In this document: piece by piece, positions 7,077-16,150 of the stretch
Layout: each line of letters opens with the position of its first letter
Numbering within the stretch: the first letter of the stretch is position 1
Source of the DNA: Deinococcus psychrotolerans
GTDB taxonomy: Bacteria; Deinococcota; Deinococci; Deinococcales; Deinococcaceae
Assembly: GCF_003860465.1 (NCBI RefSeq)
Contig: NZ_CP034184.1
Location: 451,056-515,055, forward strand
Reading direction: 5' to 3'
Length of the DNA: 64,000 bases
Translations under genes and position numbers: made by a program
Notes under the pieces: generated by a model
What the model was told of the DNA's origin: nothing
What the model saw: only the letters and a program-made list of their open reading frames with translations
Databases searched by the model: none

Positions 7077-7190
7077 TCACTCCAGACCATCGATGTTGCA
7101 CTTCCAGTCACCGACATACCAGGGTTGGGCGGCCTGCGAAAAACCGCAGAGCGCAAGCAGACTGAGCATGATCATTTTGCGTTGCATCAT
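7077..7190 (-). pseudogene. Truncated small secreted protein
   Basis: From ATG 7190, preceded by GGAGG, the frame reads MMQRKMIMLSLLALCGFSQA (signal peptide) and AQPWYVGDWKCNIDGLE, then stops. The stop is only about 12 bp from the end of the neighbouring IS3 element, so the mature domain (beginning WYVGDWKC) has probably been cut off by that insertion. The downstream half was not found in the window. Confidence 0.5.
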
Positions 7191-7343
7191 CAACCTCCAA
7201 AAAGTCTTGAACTCGAATGGACGAATAGTTTCACATCTGAGAGGCAAGAATAAGAGGAGGAGCGTCAAACGGTCGTCAAAAGCTTAGATAGACCGCAGGC
7301 GTTAGAACATAGGGTCGATCGAGACAGGTAGGTGACCTTCCTC

Positions 7344-7655
7344 TCACTCGCTCAGGTAATCTTCCGGTTCGATCCCTTCCATCACCAAGCCGATCTGCTC
7401 TCCGATCTCAGCACGCAGCTCCTCGGCGTCTTTCTTCTCTGGCTTCCAGTTCTCAAAGCGGATTTCGGCTTGGCGTGATGTAGCCACTCGCATCTCGAAT
7501 TCTGGATACTTGTCGGCTGCCCAGATCTCTAGGCCCTCTTGCAGGAACGCGGCCATCTTCTCGCCGTCCCACTGGCGAGTCCGGGTGACGGCTTTGCTCA
7601 CAGAGATTTTGACGGGTGGTGGCCGAACAAAACGGATAAGGACATTTCTGGACAT
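7344..7655 (-). CDS. Hypothetical protein
   Basis: 103 residues from ATG 7655; the frame is open farther upstream, but residues before MSRNVLIRF look non-coding. Acidic C-terminal half with AFLQEGLEIWAADKYPEFE and EELRAEIGEQIGLVMEGI. Probable operon with the small gene just upstream (19-bp gap). No family recognised. Confidence 0.6.
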   Translation of the reverse strand: MSRNVLIRFVRPPPVKISVSKAVTRTRQWDGEKMAAFLQEGLEIWAADKYPEFEMRVATSRQAEIRFENWKPEKKDAEELRAEIGEQIGLVMEGIEPEDYLSE

Positions 7656-7674
7656 GACGTAATGGTAGCAAGGG

Positions 7675-7863
7675 TTACTCCGGCGCGTCCGCTTCGACGT
7701 GGTACGCCTCTTCCTCACCCTCGGCAATCCACACGTCATCCGGGCTGCGTTCCCAGATCAGCATCTGTCTGGCATGCATGGCGCAGGCAATGCGGGCTTG
7801 GCTAGCCATATCGAACCAGCCGATCTCGCCGGTAATGGTGTCGATGAGCTGAGTGCGGGGCAT
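7675..7863 (-). CDS. Small hypothetical protein
   Basis: 62 residues: MPRTQLIDTITGEIGWFD, ASQARIACAMHARQMLIWE, then an acidic tail. It directly precedes the 7344-7655 gene on the same strand. No strong ribosome-binding site is visible; the calling rests on codon character and context. Confidence 0.5.
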   Translation of the reverse strand: MPRTQLIDTITGEIGWFDMASQARIACAMHARQMLIWERSPDDVWIAEGEEEAYHVEADAPE

Positions 7864-8525
7864 GAATCAAAGATAGAAGTTGCGCGTGGTAAATTTCAGG
7901 TCATGACCACCCATGAAGTCCCCGCCGCCTGGGCTGTCCAGCCGCCGCCCCGCGAGACGTTGAGCGTCCGCGTGCAGCCTGTGTTCCGCTCGGAGTTGGA
8001 AGCGTTCGTTGCTGAGTTGCAGAGCTAAGGCTGGCGCGGGCTGCAAAAGCACCACGTGCTCGAGCACCTGCTACGGGGACTAATGACTGAAGAGGGGAAG
8101 GCGCAGGCGTGGAAACCACGGAAAGACCGTCCAGTGAACGTACCCGGTTGAGAGAATCGGTCCATTCACTGTGCGGCCTGCGCAGATGGGCACAGGCATT
8201 TTGGTTGTGGACCAAGCGGCGCAAACAGCGTTCGGCATGCTCGGTGCGGGTGGTTGTCGGCGCACAACGGGCGATCTGCGAGATACGAAGTCCCAGAGCC
8301 GAGAATGCCGTGCAGGGTACTCGAGAAACCCTTGAACAAACGGCGGTCACCGAAGAGCGGCTGGAACGGTTAGAGGTGGCGTGAGAACGCGCCAAACGGC
8401 ACGTAGGTCTTCATGGATTAAGGATGCACCGAACCCGGAGCATTTTAAAGTTGCGGACTTTCATCTGCATTTCAGACCATAACCATTGCACCCAGCAGAT
8501 AAAGCTATGACTTGGCTAGGGGGTT
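7864..8525. other. Intergenic or degraded stretch
   Basis: No convincing gene. A 41-codon plus-strand frame at 7903-8028 (MTTHEVPAAWAVQPPP...) could be a small gene or fragment. Longer frames between 8080 and 8395 on both strands are Arg/Ser-rich and look like shadows of degraded mobile DNA. Confidence 0.4.
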
Positions 8526-9455
8526 TCAGCGTCCGCCGAATCCCCCAGCGGTGATGCCCTGGATAAAGGACTTGTTGCCGACGGCGAACACCACGAAGAT
8601 GGGCAAAATTGCCAGCACGCTGCCCGTCATCAGCAGCGCCCAGTCGGTGTTGTACTGCCCACGCAGACCCGCCAAGCCCACCGTCAGTGTCTGCATCTCC
8701 GGTCTGGTGGTGGTGATCAACGGCCACAGAAAATTGTTCCACTGCGCGATGAAGGTAAAAATCCCCAATGCACCCAGCGCGGGCCGCGCCAGCGGCAGCA
8801 TGATGCGCCAGAACACCTGCGCGTAACTCGCGCCGTCGATGCGGGCGGCCTCCTCCAGCTCTCTGGGGATGGTCAGAAACGCCTGACGCAGTAGAAATGT
8901 GCCGAAGCTGCTGAAAGCAAATGGCAAGATCAGCGCAGCGTACGTGTCAATCCAACCGAGTTGCCTTACCAGGATGAAATTGGGAATCAGCGTGACCTGC
9001 GAGGGAATCATCAGGGCACTGAGGTACAGCAAGAACAGCAGTTCACGCCCCCGGAAGTGCAGGCGGGCAAAAGCGTAGGCGGCCATACTGCACACCAGCA
9101 GTTGCAAAGCCGTGACGGCCAGCGACACAAACAAGCTGTTGAGCATCAACCGCCCGAATGGAATCAGGCTGAAGATGCGGGTGTAGTTTTGCCACTGCGC
9201 CTCGGCAGGCAGCAGCGCGGGCGGGTACTTGAAGATTTCGGTGGGGGCTTTAAGACTGCTGGAGATCATCCAGATAAACGGTGCGGACATGCTGAGTGCT
9301 CCCAGCAGCAGGACGCCGAAAATGACCCAGTTGAGCGTAGGGTTCCGGCTGCGCCGTCCGCTCACTTGAAGCTGAGTCTGAGGTGGTTGCGTGGTCTCTA
9401 CCGTCACCAGACGCCCCCTTCTCCCCAAATAAAACGGGTCTGCTTCTCTATCCAA
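8526..9455 (-). CDS. Sugar ABC transporter permease (MalG-type)
   Basis: 309 residues, about six membrane helices. The MalG/BPD_transp signature loop EEAARIDGASYAQVFWRIMLP (EAA motif) lies in the C-terminal half and docks on the ATPase. It is the last gene of the minus-strand operon ROK regulator, binding protein, amidohydrolase, MalF-type and MalG-type permeases. No ATPase gene is present; a shared MalK/MsiK-type ATPase elsewhere is likely. The start could be a later GTG (VTVETTQ). Confidence 0.9.
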   Translation of the reverse strand: MDREADPFYLGRRGRLVTVETTQPPQTQLQVSGRRSRNPTLNWVIFGVLLLGALSMSAPFIWMISSSLKAPTEIFKYPPALLPAEAQWQNYTRIFSLIPFGRLMLNSLFVSLAVTALQLLVCSMAAYAFARLHFRGRELLFLLYLSALMIPSQVTLIPNFILVRQLGWIDTYAALILPFAFSSFGTFLLRQAFLTIPRELEEAARIDGASYAQVFWRIMLPLARPALGALGIFTFIAQWNNFLWPLITTTRPEMQTLTVGLAGLRGQYNTDWALLMTGSVLAILPIFVVFAVGNKSFIQGITAGGFGGR

Positions 9456-9458
9456 GCC

Positions 9459-10346
9459 TTAATCATAATGAACCCACCGATGTTGCAAGCGGTACTGCAC
9501 CAGCGTAAAGGCCAAGATAATAGCGAACAAGATCATGGCAGCGGCGCTGGCGTAGCCCATGCGGTAAAACTGGAAGGCGTTCTGGTAGACGTAGTACACG
9601 ATGGTGTTGGTGGCGTTCGCGGGGCCGCCCTGGGTCATCACGAACGCCAAATCGAACACCTGAAACGAGCCGATCAAACTGACGATGGCGACGAAAAAAG
9701 TGGTGGGTGACAAGAGCGGCAGGGTGATGAAGCGGTGCTTTTTCCAGCCCACCGCGCCGTCGATCTCGCCCGCTTCGTAAGCCTCGCGGGGGATGCCCTG
9801 CAAACCCGCCAAGAACAGTACCATCGAGTAGCCCAGCCCCTGCCAGATGGCAACGATAATCAAAGCAGGCAGTGCATACTTCGACGAATTCAGCCAGCCC
9901 GGCAAGTCCTGTACGCCCACGGCACTGAGCAGAGCATTAAGGACGCCGAAGTTGCTGTTAAAGATCCACGACCAGATCAGCGCGACTGCTACCGTGGACG
10001 ACACCACCGGCAGAAAATAGATGACGCGCAGGGCGTTCTGGCCCCAGACGCCCCGGTTGAGCAGCAGCGCCACGAAAAACGCCAAGATCATCTGTACCGG
10101 TACCGTCCAGATCACGTAGAAGAAGGTGTTGCGCATAACCTTGTGAAACAGCTTGTCCTCAAACAGCAACTGGCGGTAATTGTCCAACCCGGCCCAGTGC
10201 GGCGCGGTAAACAGATCCCAGCTGGAAAACGAAATGCCGAAGGCCGCCAGTACCGGCAGCAGTACGAACACCATGAACAGCAGCAGGCTGGGGGCCAAGA
10301 AGAGCCACGCGCTGCGGGTCTCCTCACGGGCCATCCTGCCGCTCAT
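9459..10346 (-). CDS. Sugar ABC transporter permease (MalF-type)
   Basis: 295 residues with six predicted helices (AWLFLAPSLLLFMVFVLLPVL first) and the EAA loop EAYEAGEIDGAVGWKKHRFI. It forms the membrane channel with the 8526-9455 permease. ATG 10346 overlaps the stop of the upstream amidohydrolase (ATGA), indicating translational coupling. Confidence 0.9.
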   Translation of the reverse strand: MSGRMAREETRSAWLFLAPSLLLFMVFVLLPVLAAFGISFSSWDLFTAPHWAGLDNYRQLLFEDKLFHKVMRNTFFYVIWTVPVQMILAFFVALLLNRGVWGQNALRVIYFLPVVSSTVAVALIWSWIFNSNFGVLNALLSAVGVQDLPGWLNSSKYALPALIIVAIWQGLGYSMVLFLAGLQGIPREAYEAGEIDGAVGWKKHRFITLPLLSPTTFFVAIVSLIGSFQVFDLAFVMTQGGPANATNTIVYYVYQNAFQFYRMGYASAAAMILFAIILAFTLVQYRLQHRWVHYD

Positions 10347-11221
10347 GCGCCGCCGATACCAAAGATATGGGCAGCGTTACGGTAAAAGATCTGCTCTTGA
10401 TCGTCGGCGCTCAACCCCATGGCGTCAAAAGCGTCTCTCCAGCGCTTGACGTCTCCGGCGATGCGGTTGAGATCACTGTCGCTGCCGTAGACCAGTTTGC
10501 GCGGCGAGATCTCGCGGCCAATGTAGCCTCCCTCGACGATGTGGTGGTGCACCACGTCCCCGCCGCTGACATCGAAGTACAGCCGGGGCCGCCAGCGGGC
10601 GATCGCGCAGGCGGTGCGGTAATCCGGCCATCCCAGATGTGCGCCGATCATGAACAGCTCAGGAAAGTAAAAGGCGATGGTGTCCAGGTAGATCGGCTGC
10701 ATCCGGGCACTGGAAAAGCCGTAGGGCCGGGTGCGAATCTGCCGACCAAGCTCCTGAACCAACTTCTCCTCTGCCTCACCTTCGGGCGGCGCTTTCCAGG
10801 CGTCTTCCTTCGCCCCCATCAGGTAGTCCACCGGGCCGCCCAGAATCCCGGTGTGAAACAGAATCCGTAGTCCCCGCGCCTGGGCCTGCTCATAGAAGGG
10901 GTAGTAGGCTTCATCGTCGTAGTTTTTGGACACGCCGATCACCTTGATGCCGTGAAAGCCGCGTTGATAAAAGTCCTCGACGGTGCTGACCGGGTCGCGG
11001 TCTAAGTCGAGTCGGCCCATGGCGATCACCAGATCGGGCCGCTGCTCGAGCGCCCGCGCCAGTGCGTCGTTGCCCCGTCCCGGATTGGCCAGCAGCCCGA
11101 TTTTGACGATGCCCACCTGCTCGCAGACCTCAGCCATCTCTTCTAAAAAGCCGTCCTCCGCGCCGCGCGTCGTCAGGCGATCCCAGTGGCCGTAGTGAAC
11201 GTGTGCGTCGATAATCTTCAA
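10343..11221 (-). CDS. Amidohydrolase-family TIM-barrel hydrolase or decarboxylase
   Basis: 292 residues. The best start is TTG 11221 (LKIIDAHVHYG), placed 8-9 nt after AGGAGG; the upstream in-frame ATG gives an unnatural leader. The N-terminal metal motif IIDAHVH (H7, H9), the GFHGIKVIG strand, FHTGILGG, GAHLGWPDYRTA and the C-terminal VYGSDSDL aspartate are typical of the amidohydrolase_2 superfamily. Its place inside a sugar ABC operon suggests a lactonase or other hydrolase for the imported compound, but the substrate is unknown. Confidence 0.8.
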   Translation of the reverse strand: MKIIDAHVHYGHWDRLTTRGAEDGFLEEMAEVCEQVGIVKIGLLANPGRGNDALARALEQRPDLVIAMGRLDLDRDPVSTVEDFYQRGFHGIKVIGVSKNYDDEAYYPFYEQAQARGLRILFHTGILGGPVDYLMGAKEDAWKAPPEGEAEEKLVQELGRQIRTRPYGFSSARMQPIYLDTIAFYFPELFMIGAHLGWPDYRTACAIARWRPRLYFDVSGGDVVHHHIVEGGYIGREISPRKLVYGSDSDLNRIAGDVKRWRDAFDAMGLSADDQEQIFYRNAAHIFGIGGA

Positions 11222-11298
11222 GGGCAAAACCTCCTGTGGATTAAAGGAATCGGGGCGGTGGCCGGAGAGCGTTCCCCAGTCCACCGCCCCGCTCAGGT

Positions 11299-12522
11299 TT
11301 ACTTGAGCATCTTGTTGACGTCGGGCGCGATCTTATCAAGCGCAGCTTTAGCGGTGCTTTCACCGTTCCAGACCGTGTCGAGCGCTGGGTTGAGCATGGT
11401 GTTGGTGATCTGGACATAAGCGGCGAAGTTGGGATAGACGCCCTTACGGTCACTCTCGGCCAGAAAAACAGATTTGAATGGCACATCGAAAGCGGCGGCG
11501 ACGGCTTTGTCGCGGTTCATGGCGGGCACGGCCCCGCCCGCTTTGGCGAAGATGATTTGCCCTTGCTGACCGGCCAAATACTGAAGGAATGTCCAAGCTT
11601 CGGCTTTGTGCTGGCTGTTGGCATTCATCGCGAAGCCCGCGCCGCCCACCGTGTTGGCCCGCAGGCCGCTGGGACCGGTGGGCAGCGGAGCCACCGCCCA
11701 CTTGAACGGCGCAGTCTTGAAAGTGGTCAGGCGGGCGGCGTTGGTCATCACCATCGCCGCCTGACCACTGCTGAACAGTTGGGTGCTGTCGCCAATCTGC
11801 GCCATCTCTTGGAACGCTGGAGCCACTTTGTCTTTGTTGATGAGGTCGCCCAGGAACTGAATGGCCTGCACGCCTTTGGGGTCATTGAGCATGAATTTGG
11901 TCGGGTTGAAGGGATCGTCGAAGACCTTGCCGCCGTTCTGATACACAAACGTCGGCCACTTGTTGTTCTCCAGGATCACGCCGTAGCGGCTGACCCGGCT
12001 GCCACTGCGCTGCGTGAGTTTCAGGGCGGCGGTCCGCAGATCAGCCCACTTCCATTTGTCGGTGGGATAGGCAAGCTTGGCGGCGTCGAAGGCGTCTTTG
12101 TTGTAATACAACACCATGGTGTCGTTGTCACGCGGAATGGAAAAGAGGCCGCCTTTATACTTGTGAATCGCCAGAAATTCGGGGTTGTAGTCCGCGATAG
12201 GGAATTTGTCCTTAGCGATGTATGAATCCAGGCGCTCCAACTGAGCGCGGCTGGCATAAGTGGGAACGTTGGTGATGAACATCACGTCCGGCCCAGCCTT
12301 GGCGGCCAGTTGAGCGTCCAGTTTCGTCCAGTATCCACTCCAAGGGGTCTGCTGGTAGTCCACCTGAATATCGGGATGGGTGGCGTTGAAATTCTTGACG
12401 ATCTCCAAAAAGGGCGGCGCTTCAGCGGGATCGCCCCAGAACGAGAACACCAGCTTGGTGGCCGCTGAGGCCGATGAGGTCAGCATCAAGCTGGCGAGGA
12501 GCGTCAAGGTGGCTTTTTTCAT
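11299..12522 (-). CDS. Extracellular sugar-binding protein (family 1)
   Basis: 407 residues with signal peptide MKKATLTLLASLMLTSSASA. Family-1 binding-protein features: KLVFSFWGDPAE, FNATHPDIQVDYQQTPW, GPDVMFITN, LYYNKDAFDAA, GQAAMVMTNAARL, AWTFLQYLAGQ. It feeds the two permeases downstream; the ligand is probably an oligosaccharide, given the neighbouring glycosidase. It lacks an obvious lipobox. The 75-bp gap after the ROK gene may hold a promoter or attenuator. Confidence 0.9.
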   Translation of the reverse strand: MKKATLTLLASLMLTSSASAATKLVFSFWGDPAEAPPFLEIVKNFNATHPDIQVDYQQTPWSGYWTKLDAQLAAKAGPDVMFITNVPTYASRAQLERLDSYIAKDKFPIADYNPEFLAIHKYKGGLFSIPRDNDTMVLYYNKDAFDAAKLAYPTDKWKWADLRTAALKLTQRSGSRVSRYGVILENNKWPTFVYQNGGKVFDDPFNPTKFMLNDPKGVQAIQFLGDLINKDKVAPAFQEMAQIGDSTQLFSSGQAAMVMTNAARLTTFKTAPFKWAVAPLPTGPSGLRANTVGGAGFAMNANSQHKAEAWTFLQYLAGQQGQIIFAKAGGAVPAMNRDKAVAAAFDVPFKSVFLAESDRKGVYPNFAAYVQITNTMLNPALDTVWNGESTAKAALDKIAPDVNKMLK

Positions 12523-12597
12523 TTGGAACCTCCGGCCCGCAACGGGCGTGAGAGCATGAGCGGGCGGCTAAACGCGGTCGGGAGTGCGGTACGCTTT

Positions 12598-13695
12598 TCA
12601 GGCGTGGGCGGACTGGTGTGGTCTTGCACGGTCACTCAACTCCTCGAGCAGATCAGCGCTGGCCCTCGCGGCAGCCATCTGTGCGGCTCCCTGCACCACC
12701 GCGCTGTCTGGAAACTGCGAAATGCACAACTGCGGCGCGAACGGCAAGCTCTCCTGCAACTGACGCTGAAGACTGGGAAGCTGCGCCAGCAACTTGCTGC
12801 CGATCCTGCCGCCGATCACGATCCGGGCAGGATCGAGCGTGAGGGTCAGCACCTGCAGAGCGCTCAGAAGGGCGCTCAGGAAGGGGCGCATGGCCGCGCG
12901 CTCCAGGATGGCCGGGGAGCGCCCCGCCAGCAGCGGGAGCAGCTGCGTGGCCTGCAAACCCAGCAGACGGGCCAAACCGGTTTCAGACAGCAACTGTTCT
13001 AGATTCTCGCCGCCCGCGCCGGGCAGGTAGCCGAGCTCTCCCGCTCTGCCTTGATGGCCGTCCAGCAGCTCCCGGCCCTGGGTGATGCCCACACCGAAGC
13101 CGCTGCCGATTGAGACGAAGGCCAGCAACTCACCGGGGCGCGCTTCACTGACGGCGGCCAGATTGACGTCGTTGTAAAGCAAGACGGGGAAGCTCAGTTC
13201 ACTGCGCAGCCGCGTGAGCGTGGCGGGGTCTTCGAGTTCAGGCAAATTGGGAGCGTGACTCACCACGCCGTCCCGGACCACACCCGGCAGACCCAGGGCC
13301 AGCGCACGCGGGACTTGGCCCTGTGGCCCGCAGAGAGCGTCGATTGCGCGTTTCAAGGCTGGCCCCAGTTCACCGCTGGCTTCCCCGCCACGCCAGGGAA
13401 CTGAACGCTGTTCCAACAAGTCGCCGCGCAAATCGCCCAGACCTAACCGCAGTTCATGCACGTCCACTTCCGCGCCCACCACCAGCCGGGAGCGGTGGTT
13501 GAGGTTCACCAGCTTGGGCGGCCTGCCGAGTGTGCTGCGTCCCTGACCCAGTTCCAGCAGCAGATCTTGCTGCAGCAGCGTGTCGATGGCCGCTGAAGTT
13601 GCAGGCTTGGAGCGCCGCAGATGCCGCGCCAAATCTGCGCGCGAACCTGGGCCGTACTGCTGAATGTGAAGCCAGACCTGCTGAGCGATATTCAC
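12598..13695 (-). CDS. ROK-family transcriptional regulator
   Basis: About 365 residues from GTG 13695, which follows GGAGG (GGAGGACTGTG); an upstream ATG in frame is less likely. N-terminal winged helix (GSRADLARHLRRSKPATSAAIDTLLQQ), then a ROK sugar-kinase-like fold (ALGLPGVVRDG, LLYNDVNLAAVSEA, SIGSGFGVGITQG, GRAGELGYLPG). The cysteine zinc motif common in ROK proteins is absent. It probably represses the ABC operon and the divergent glycosidase until sugar binds. Confidence 0.88.
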   Translation of the reverse strand: MNIAQQVWLHIQQYGPGSRADLARHLRRSKPATSAAIDTLLQQDLLLELGQGRSTLGRPPKLVNLNHRSRLVVGAEVDVHELRLGLGDLRGDLLEQRSVPWRGGEASGELGPALKRAIDALCGPQGQVPRALALGLPGVVRDGVVSHAPNLPELEDPATLTRLRSELSFPVLLYNDVNLAAVSEARPGELLAFVSIGSGFGVGITQGRELLDGHQGRAGELGYLPGAGGENLEQLLSETGLARLLGLQATQLLPLLAGRSPAILERAAMRPFLSALLSALQVLTLTLDPARIVIGGRIGSKLLAQLPSLQRQLQESLPFAPQLCISQFPDSAVVQGAAQMAAARASADLLEELSDRARPHQSAHA

Positions 13696-14061
13696 AGTCC
13701 TCCAGTGGAGTCCAAACGAACCAACAATCTGCAGAGAGGAGCGTGACAACGTTGCCTTTAGTTAGGTGAGATACCTGAAAGCGTAGCCCTGAAGTGCGGG
13801 CAAGTCAAGCAAGAGTGGCCTGTTTGTTCGTTGTACCGAGTGCATCCTCAGCATGTCTCCTGATTGGCCCTTTGCGGATAACCGTCTATAGTTAGGCCAC
13901 TTCAAATCAGCGTCAGGGCGGGGCACACTTCAGGGATTTTTGTGGGAGCGTCAGAGGAGCAAAGCAGAGCACGATGACTGGGTGTATTTGCCTTTTTTCC
14001 TGTCTGGCGGCCTGCTCCGAAGCAGATTTGCGCCCAGCGCGATCAGAGGATGGAGGATCAC
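13696..14061. promoter_or_regulatory. Divergent control region, ROK regulator / glycosidase
   Basis: 366 bp between two divergent genes. Two repeated motifs are visible: AACGAACCAACA (13714-13725) with an inverted relative TGTTTGTTCGTTGT (about 13820-13833), and TTTAGTTAGG (13757-13766) echoed by TATAGTTAGG (13887-13896). Either could be the ROK operator. No certain -35/-10 boxes are assigned. Confidence 0.4.
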
Positions 14062-15360
14062 ATGGACAAAGTTGAGCAGGCATACCAAGAAGCTCTTCAA
14101 GTGCTGCGCGGCTGCGCCTCTCCGCTAGGCCTCAAAGCCAGTTCGCTGGGCAGCGGCTATCCACAGGTGTGGGCCAGAGACGCGCCGATCACGGCTCTGG
14201 GCGCGCTGATGACCGGGGACGAGGAGCTGATTCAGGCGGTACGGGTCAGCTTAGAGACGCTGGGCGCACATCAGAGCGCACTAGGCATGATTCCACTGAA
14301 TGTAGACACGCGCACCGGGGAAGTGACCACCGAAAATGCCGGGGCCATCGACGCCAACATGTGGTTTGTGCTGGGCCACTTCGCTTATCACCAGACCACC
14401 GGCGATGCGGCTTTTTTGCGGGCAGCCTGGCCGCGCCTTCAAGCGGCGCTGACCTGGCTGGCGTACCAGGACATGAACGGCTGCGGCCTGCTCGAAGCGC
14501 CGGAGGCCGCCGACTGGGCCGACTTATACTCGACCCGTTACAACACGCTGTATGCCAATGCGCTCTATGTCGGCACCTTGGAAGCCGCCGCGCAGCTCAG
14601 CGCTGCATTGGACAGCGCATCAGGCGAGGGTCAGCAGCTCCGGGAACAGGCCGCCGACGTGCGGCGCAAGATCAACTTGCTGCTGTGGCTGGACCGGCCC
14701 TGGAATGGTCACGAGTTCGGGCAGCAACTCGAGGAACTCAGGGCCATGCGGCTGGAATGGTTTTTCCTCTATCAGAATACCGCCACCCTGACCGAGAAGC
14801 CGTTTTACCTGTCCTGGGCAGGCTTCCGCGAATTTGGCAACACTTTCGACGGGTTTGGCAACATGCTGGCCATCTTGTTCGGCGTGGCTGATTCTGAGCA
14901 GACGAGCAGCATTCTGGATTACGCCCACGCGGCGGGCACCGACGATCCTGCTCCACTGAAGGCCTTTTTTCCGCCGATCTATCCCGGTGAGCGCGACTGG
15001 CGAGAGCACTTCCGCAGCCGCAACCTGAACCTGCCCGATCAGTACCACAACGGCGGCATCTGGCCATTTCTGGGCGGATTCTACGTGCTGACCCTGCAAC
15101 AAGTCGGCATGCGTGGCCGTGCAGAGGAAGCGCTGCATAGTCTGGCGCTGGCCAACGAAAAAGGCCGCACCCGCCCCTGGGAATTCAACGAATGGCTGCA
15201 CGGACGCTCCGGCAGGCCGATGGGGCATCCCCTGCAGGCTTGGTCGGCAGGGATGTACGTCTGCGCCTACCAAGCGGTCAGACTCGGGAAAATTCCAGCA
15301 CTTCCCCTCAATCTCCATTCAACGCAACTGGGCGGGCAGATTCCCAGTTTCGAGCCTTAA
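14062..15360 (+). CDS. GH100/GH63-like glycoside hydrolase ((alpha/alpha)6 barrel)
   Basis: 432 residues; ATG 14062 is favoured over 14050 because GGAGG precedes it. Barrel motifs similar to neutral/alkaline invertases and amylo-glucosidases: QVWARDAPITALGAL, NAGAIDANMWFVLGHF, LYSTRYNTLYANALY, YHNGGIWPFLGGFYV, EFNEWLHGRSGRPMG, QAWSAGMYVCAYQAV. No signal peptide, so it would act on imported sugar in the cytoplasm. Together with the divergent binding-protein operon it forms an uptake-and-hydrolysis unit. Confidence 0.8.
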   Translation: MDKVEQAYQEALQVLRGCASPLGLKASSLGSGYPQVWARDAPITALGALMTGDEELIQAVRVSLETLGAHQSALGMIPLNVDTRTGEVTTENAGAIDANMWFVLGHFAYHQTTGDAAFLRAAWPRLQAALTWLAYQDMNGCGLLEAPEAADWADLYSTRYNTLYANALYVGTLEAAAQLSAALDSASGEGQQLREQAADVRRKINLLLWLDRPWNGHEFGQQLEELRAMRLEWFFLYQNTATLTEKPFYLSWAGFREFGNTFDGFGNMLAILFGVADSEQTSSILDYAHAAGTDDPAPLKAFFPPIYPGERDWREHFRSRNLNLPDQYHNGGIWPFLGGFYVLTLQQVGMRGRAEEALHSLALANEKGRTRPWEFNEWLHGRSGRPMGHPLQAWSAGMYVCAYQAVRLGKIPALPLNLHSTQLGGQIPSFEP

Positions 15361-15859
15361 AAATCCCGGCCTAAGCCGTGCGGAGATCAGGAGCAGGTCA
15401 CAGTGGGCCTAACCCGTTTTTATGGTTCTCCGCGCAGTGGGTTAGAAATGACATTCGGGGATATGGCGACGCTGGGCGGTGTCCTCCAGCGGTTATGTTG
15501 CTCGTCTTGAATTCCAGATCACGCCGCTTTCAGCAGGCAGGTGAGTGCTAGACCGCAACCAGCCTCGCTGACGGGCTGAGCTGCTCATCCGATGAGGGCA
15601 GTGTGCGCCGCAGGGTTCATACCGACGAGGCGGCCGAGTGAGGCGGCTGCGCCGATGATGGTGTGGGAGAGCTAAAACTCCTGGCAAGCCTTCAGGACGA
15701 CGGTTGAGTAGTCAAGTTGATCTCAACGCGTAGCAGCCCCGTGTAAGCCCTTCCTGGCCAGCCTTGAATGAAGAGCGGACACTCCAGCGTTTTCACTCGC
15801 TGAAGCCTGAGTTGTCGTTTCTGCGCTTTCCTGACGGTGAGCACGCTACTCTGATCCCC
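15361..15859. other. Region without an intact gene
   Basis: About 500 bp. On the minus strand near 15430-15690 there are broken, Arg/Ser-rich frames with stops (STHLPAESG and similar) that could be a degraded transposase end, but I cannot place them in a family. The last 80 bp should hold the promoter for the DUF3006 gene. Confidence 0.35.
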
Positions 15860-16150
15860 ATGTCTCGCCACAAACGCAAGTCAGCGCCTCACCCTGACCC
15901 CTTGCCCCTCGGGCTGCTGATCATCGACGGCCTCGAAGGAGACCTCGCCCGAGTCGAGTTACCCAACGGCGGTACCCAAGATATTGTGCTGAGTCAATTG
16001 CCCGCTGGCCTCAAGGAAGGTGACGTGCTGCTCGTCACCGAGGCGGGCGCAGTGATCGACCATACCGAAACCCAGCGCCGCCGCGAGGGTGCCCAGACCC
16101 AGCTTGACGCCCTGAATGCCCAAGCGCCGAGTGGGGAGATTGACCTGTGA
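15860..16150 (+). CDS. DUF3006 family small protein
   Basis: 96 residues from ATG 15860. Core LLIIDGLEGDLARVELPNGG, IVLSQLPAGLKEGDVLLV matches the DUF3006 pattern (a small beta-barrel-like domain), followed by a charged helix. DUF3006 genes are habitually found next to secreted ComEC-type metallo-beta-lactamase proteins, as here; the stop overlaps the next GTG start (GTGA). Function unknown. Confidence 0.75.
   Translation: MSRHKRKSAPHPDPLPLGLLIIDGLEGDLARVELPNGGTQDIVLSQLPAGLKEGDVLLVTEAGAVIDHTETQRRREGAQTQLDALNAQAPSGEIDL

Noticed and set aside
9735..10385. Plus-strand ORFs of 200-250 codons opposite the ABC permease genes
   Set aside because: They mirror the codon bias of the real minus-strand genes and have Gln/Arg/His-rich composition without domains.
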